A program made the position numbers and the translations under genes. A stretch of DNA of 50,391 nucleotides from an uncultured Bacteroidales bacterium. GTDB taxonomy: Bacteria; Bacteroidota; Bacteroidia; Bacteroidales; UBA932. Positions 44,367 to 50,391 of this stretch are shown piece after piece (within the stretch, counting starts at the first letter, position 1; the number at the start of each line of letters is the position of its first letter). A model generated the notes under the pieces. It worked only from the letters and a program-made list of their open reading frames with translations. It had not been told where the DNA came from and made no database searches. The DNA lies in NCBI GenBank assembly GCA_934693135.1, contig CAKUVA010000017.1, forward strand, positions 1-50,391, read 5' to 3'.

Positions 44367-44924
44367 TTATACGAGCCTTGCATTCTTTTCAATAAACTGA
44401 TGTCTCAGTTCCTCAAGTTGTCGTGACACACTGGCATCAATCTTCTTATCATCAACTTCGAAAACAAATCCGCCTATGATAGCAGGATCTACCTTAGTAG
44501 TCAAATCAAGTTTATTACCAGTAAAATTCTCAAACATCGTCTTCAATCGATGTTCAAGTTCAGGAGATGGAACACTTACCACAAGTTTTGCATGACTGAT
44601 GCCCAACATTTTGCAGTAACGTTTTCTGAAGTAATAGAGAATATAACGTATATACTCTATTCTGTCATGACTAATGATTAGAAGCAGGAATTTTTTCAGA
44701 GACGGAGCCATCTGTCCATAACCTACGATTTTCTCCATAAGACTAATCTTTCCAGAATCAGTTATGAGAATCGGACTTGCCAAATACCTCATAATATCCG
44801 GACGTGAGCGAAAAGCCTCATCCAATATCCCCGCCTGCTTATATACAATATCCCCCTCTCCAGTCTTATCGACATACTTGAGAAGAGCATCTGCATATCT
44901 CGAAGCTATAATTCCTGTATTCAT
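44367..44924 (-). CDS. atpH: ATP synthase F1 subunit delta
   Basis: The stator cap joining F1 to the b stalk (OSCP-like), 185 residues. Helical N-terminal part (IASRYADALLKYVDK) and C-terminal mixed part with DPAIIGGFVFEVDDKKIDASVSRQLEEL, the conserved delta end. Four bases after atpF. Sequence is variable in this family, but the place and C-terminal motif make the call safe. Confidence 0.95.
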   Translation of the reverse strand: MNTGIIASRYADALLKYVDKTGEGDIVYKQAGILDEAFRSRPDIMRYLASPILITDSGKISLMEKIVGYGQMAPSLKKFLLLIISHDRIEYIRYILYYFRKRYCKMLGISHAKLVVSVPSPELEHRLKTMFENFTGNKLDLTTKVDPAIIGGFVFEVDDKKIDASVSRQLEELRHQFIEKNARLV

Positions 44925-44928
44925 CGCA

Positions 44929-45444
44929 TTAATTCTTCATAATCGAATCCTTCTGAGATCCGAGTTCACTCATAATCTTGTCCATATATTGCTTTTGGGC
45001 AGCTTCTGAACTAAAATCAGATCTGAGAATCTTTTCTGTTATGTTCATTGAGAGCATAGCTATCTCCTTACGGATGTCACGCAACGCGCTCTCCTTTTCC
45101 GCTGCTATTTCAGTCCGTGCCTGGGCCAAGACCTTGGCAGCTTCGTTCTGAGCCTGAACTCGAGCTTGGGAAATGATGGCCTCTTTCATTCTGGTAGCAT
45201 CGTCCAAAATTTTCGCCTGCTCTTTCTTTGCCTGAAGCAGCAGTTCAGACTGTTCCTTGTTCAGTTCGGCCAATTCATTTCTTGCCTCCTCAGCCATCCT
45301 AAGAGACTCACTGATGGATTCATTCCTCTTCGTCAGCATTCCCGTAATCACAGGGAAACCGAATTTAGCCAAAATGAAAAACACCAGACCGAAAATCACG
45401 ACCATCCAGAACAGGAGACCTGTATCCGGAGTAACAAGTGACAT
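44929..45444 (-). CDS. atpF: ATP synthase Fo subunit b
   Basis: The peripheral stalk, 171 residues. One membrane helix at the N-terminus (LLFWMVVIFGLVFFILAKF), then a long charged helix rich in Ala, Glu and Lys that forms the coiled coil reaching F1. Six bases after atpE. No second b or b' gene is present, so a homodimer is expected. Confidence 0.96.
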   Translation of the reverse strand: MSLVTPDTGLLFWMVVIFGLVFFILAKFGFPVITGMLTKRNESISESLRMAEEARNELAELNKEQSELLLQAKKEQAKILDDATRMKEAIISQARVQAQNEAAKVLAQARTEIAAEKESALRDIRKEIAMLSMNITEKILRSDFSSEAAQKQYMDKIMSELGSQKDSIMKN

Positions 45445-45450
45445 AACCTA

Positions 45451-45705
45451 TTAGTTAAAAAGAGCCAATAGGCAAACGATGATTGCAAACAAAGATGCAC
45501 CCTCAATCATCGCAGCAACGATAATCATTGTAGTCCTAATACTTCCGTTAGCCTCCGGCTGACGAGCAATGGACTCTGTTGAAGAGGCTCCTATCTTGCC
45601 AATACCTAAACCTGCTGCCAATGCTGCTATACCTGCACCTATTGCTATTCCAGCCTTTCCGATTGCGGATCCGGCAATTGCCTGTAAAAGAATTGTAAGT
45701 AACAT
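45451..45705 (-). CDS. atpE: ATP synthase Fo subunit c
   Basis: The rotor-ring subunit, 84 residues in two membrane helices with the polar loop ARQPEA (47-52). The ion-binding carboxylate is Glu68 (AMIEGAS). The positions that hold Gln32 and Ser66 in the Na+ enzyme of Ilyobacter are Ile and Gly here, so proton coupling is likely. The first helix is glycine-rich (AIGAGIAALAAGLGIG). 38 bases after atpB. Confidence 0.97.
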   Translation of the reverse strand: MLLTILLQAIAGSAIGKAGIAIGAGIAALAAGLGIGKIGASSTESIARQPEANGSIRTTMIIVAAMIEGASLFAIIVCLLALFN

Positions 45706-45743
45706 AGTAATTCTATAATTTAATTGTTATTATCTATTTAACC

Positions 45744-46832
45744 TTATGCTGTTTTCTGCCTTGCTATGCCTATAAACACTGCTGAAAGCATTGTAAATAC
45801 ATAAGCCTGCAGGAATGCCACCAAGACTTCAAGAAGATCCATGAACACCCCGAAAAGCAAGGAGACGAATGTCATACTACCGAAAAGAACAGCATTGTAT
45901 TTAGCAAACATGAATATTATACATACAAGGCTTATAGCGATAATATGTCCTGCCAACATATTAGCAAAAAGTCGTATCATAAGAGTCACCGGCTTCATGA
46001 ATGCACTAAATATCTCAATAAGTGGCATAAGTGGGATAGGTACCTTCAGCCACCATGGAACATCCGGCCAAAAAATATCTTTAAAATAATGTTTTGTACC
46101 GAACAAATTTATCATAAAAAATGTAAAGAAGCCGAGGACACAAGTAACAGCAATATTTCCTGTAACATTAGCACCTCCTGGGAAAAAAGGTACGATTCCC
46201 AACAAGTTGTTTATAAGAATCCAGAAAAATGCTGTACATAAGTATGGTGAGAATTTTTCATAACCTTCCCCTATAGAATCCTTCACCACACCGGAATCAA
46301 TCATTTCTATGACAGGTTCCATCAAGGACGCAATGCCTGAAGGAGCTTCCTTAGTAACATCATGTTTCTTATACCAATGGGCTGTCCAAAGAATCAATAC
46401 GACAAGCAATATGCTGCTCATCAACATTGACAAAACATCTTTAGTTATAGATATATCTAACAAAGGCTTTAATTCTTCCCCTGAGGAATCTCTTTCGACT
46501 ATTTTGCCTGACGTGTCAGAAATATGCAATCCTTCATATTCTGCACCAGCTTCCAAATGCTTCGATGAGAACACATGCCACCCCGTATGACTCTTGACAA
46601 TGACAGGCAGAGGAATGGAAATTGCTTTGTCTCCAATATTGGTGATATGCCATTCGTATGAATCATTCGTATGTCCAAATATTACTTCCTGGATATTGAA
46701 TCCCATACCAGATGCCGTACTATCCGTCGAATCCTCAGCATAAACTGGGAACCAAATTAAGACAACAGCAATAACTGTAGCTATGTATTTCAATATCCTC
46801 ATTCCTTCAATTTTTTTCACACTTGGTTTCAT
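45744..46832 (-). CDS. atpB: ATP synthase Fo subunit a, with N-terminal extension
   Basis: The ion-channel half of Fo, 362 residues, about 100 longer than in E. coli. A signal-like hydrophobic stretch (15-32) and a soluble, beta-rich region (about 45-125; HISDTSGKIVERDSSGEEL) precede the family helices. The essential arginine lies in PVTLMIRLFANMLAGH. Its ATG overlaps the TGA of atpC (ATGA), which supports the first start; a start at residue 11 would also give a signal peptide. The extension is seen in other Bacteroidota but I do not know its role. Confidence 0.95.
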   Translation of the reverse strand: MKPSVKKIEGMRILKYIATVIAVVLIWFPVYAEDSTDSTASGMGFNIQEVIFGHTNDSYEWHITNIGDKAISIPLPVIVKSHTGWHVFSSKHLEAGAEYEGLHISDTSGKIVERDSSGEELKPLLDISITKDVLSMLMSSILLVVLILWTAHWYKKHDVTKEAPSGIASLMEPVIEMIDSGVVKDSIGEGYEKFSPYLCTAFFWILINNLLGIVPFFPGGANVTGNIAVTCVLGFFTFFMINLFGTKHYFKDIFWPDVPWWLKVPIPLMPLIEIFSAFMKPVTLMIRLFANMLAGHIIAISLVCIIFMFAKYNAVLFGSMTFVSLLFGVFMDLLEVLVAFLQAYVFTMLSAVFIGIARQKTA

Positions 46833-47083
46833 AACTCAACACATACGGAAACCTTATTATTCAAGATTTCCACGAAACCCGACTTTATGGACAACTTCTT
46901 ATAATCACCTCCAGAAGTCACATACTCCACAACGCCATTTTCCAATGCAGATATCAGCGGAGCATGTCCCTTCAGCACTTCGAACCTGCTTTTCTTTCCT
47001 GGCAAATTTACTCGTGAAACTTGACATTGTTCCACCACTTGCTCCGGAGACATTATTATCAGTGATAGTTCTGTATTATCCAT
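46829..47083 (-). CDS. atpC: ATP synthase F1 subunit epsilon, short form
   Basis: The small rotor subunit, 84 residues. Only the N-terminal beta-sandwich is present (LSLIIMSPEQVVEQCQVSRV, GHAPLISALENGVVEY); the two-helix C-terminal domain that in E. coli and Bacillus blocks ATP hydrolysis is missing. Short forms are normal in Bacteroidota. Ends with a four-base overlap into atpB and begins eight bases after atpD. Confidence 0.95.
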   Translation of the reverse strand: MDNTELSLIIMSPEQVVEQCQVSRVNLPGKKSRFEVLKGHAPLISALENGVVEYVTSGGDYKKLSIKSGFVEILNNKVSVCVEL

Positions 47084-47091
47084 AATATCAA

Positions 47092-48823
<1,732 letters not shown>

Positions 48824-48862
48824 AAATAATCCGAGCAAGCAATAAGCTTACTCGGATTATTT
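48824..48862 (-). terminator. Terminator of enolase gene
   Basis: A 17-base-pair stem (48824-48840 with 48846-48862, one G-U pair), five-base loop, then ATTTTG-like tail on the minus strand. Placed 20 bases after the enolase stop codon. Confidence 0.75.
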
Positions 48863-48881
48863 AATATAGCAAATCCTTAAT

Positions 48882-50249
<1,368 letters not shown>

Positions 50250-50273
50250 TCAAGCCAATTTATCATACCTAAC

Positions 50274-50291
50274 ATCCCAATTTATTGGGAT
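50274..50291. promoter_or_regulatory. Palindrome upstream of enolase
   Basis: ATCCCAAT-TT-ATTGGGAT, two perfect eight-base arms, lies about 75 bases before the enolase start and after the rRNA terminator. It could be an operator or a small hairpin. No full TAnnTTTG was found near it; AATATTTG at 50301-50308 on the minus strand is one base off. Confidence 0.4.
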
Positions 50292-50318
50292 TCAGCATAC
50301 AAATATTTCAAGGGATAC

Positions 50319-50360
50319 AAAAAAAAGTGAGCTTCCAGACGAAGTGTCTGAAAGCTCACT
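50319..50360 (-). terminator. Terminator of the rRNA operon
   Basis: On the minus strand a 15-base-pair stem (50346-50360 with 50326-50340, one mismatch) around five bases, followed by a run of Ts. It stands just after the 5S rRNA end. Confidence 0.88.
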
Positions 50361-50367
50361 CGAAGAA

Positions 50368-50391
50368 CGGCGGCTACCTACTCTCCCACCT
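50368..50391 (-). rRNA. rrf: 5S rRNA, 3' end only
   Basis: The last 24 bases of the window read, on the minus strand, AGGTGGGAGAGTAGGTAGCC followed by GCCG, which matches the 3' end of Bacteroidota 5S rRNA (the GGGAGAGTAGG helix strand). The rest of the gene, and presumably the 23S and 16S genes, lie beyond the window. The exact 3' end is uncertain by a few bases. Confidence 0.85.

Overview
The window is chromosomal DNA from a member of the Bacteroidota, most likely order Bacteroidales. The evidence is two SusC/SusD (TonB-dependent receptor plus RagB/SusD lipoprotein) loci, a type IX secretion C-terminal signal on a subtilase with a PorV/PorQ-type barrel protein beside it, the Bacteroides-type ATP synthase order (atpD-C-B-E-F-H-A-G), many lipoproteins with a Cys about 20 residues from the start, and several promoters of the Bacteroidota form TTTG-N19-TAnnTTTG. 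I cannot name the species. No insertion sequence, integrase, phage gene or CRISPR array was seen, and no stretch without a gene exceeds 300 bases.

Left part (1-8.3 kb): efp (EF-P) has its own promoter and terminator. It is followed by a structured intergenic stretch of about 200 bases. On the minus strand, dnaX, lptB and an odd sigma-54-type response regulator form one unit. Divergent from dnaX runs a plus-strand unit of an exported protein of unknown function, an M16 peptidase, an O-methyltransferase and thiamine pyrophosphokinase. From 8.3 to 11.2 kb lie a NapH-NapG-like fused polyferredoxin and a Tat-exported ferredoxin-aldo/keto reductase lipoprotein, probably a redox pair at the membrane.

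Middle (11.2-24.1 kb): two related subtilases are transcribed divergently. The minus-strand one carries a type IX sorting domain and is followed by a PorV/PorQ-type protein. The plus-strand one starts a six-gene unit (subtilase, small lipoprotein, SusC, SusD, two lipoproteins) that looks like a protein/peptide capture system. A tRNA-Ser(GGA) and a bidirectional terminator close this part.

24.2-37.0 kb (minus strand): a tight nine-gene unit reads BACON lipoprotein, FecR-type anti-sigma, STN-bearing SusC, SusD, FN3/beta-propeller lipoprotein, DUF6528-like propeller lipoprotein, ECF sigma, glycerophosphodiester phosphodiesterase lipoprotein, GlpT-type antiporter. Taken together it is a candidate outer-membrane-to-cytoplasm uptake route for glycerophosphodiesters with its own sigma/anti-sigma switch. 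It is the best candidate in this window for a little-described system.

Right part (37.1-50.4 kb, all minus strand): rubredoxin, a PLP-dependent aminotransferase, a secreted C1 (bleomycin hydrolase-like) peptidase with a NamZ-type (DUF1343) muramidase, the complete eight-gene F1Fo ATP synthase, enolase, and at the very edge the 3' end of a 5S rRNA gene with its terminator.
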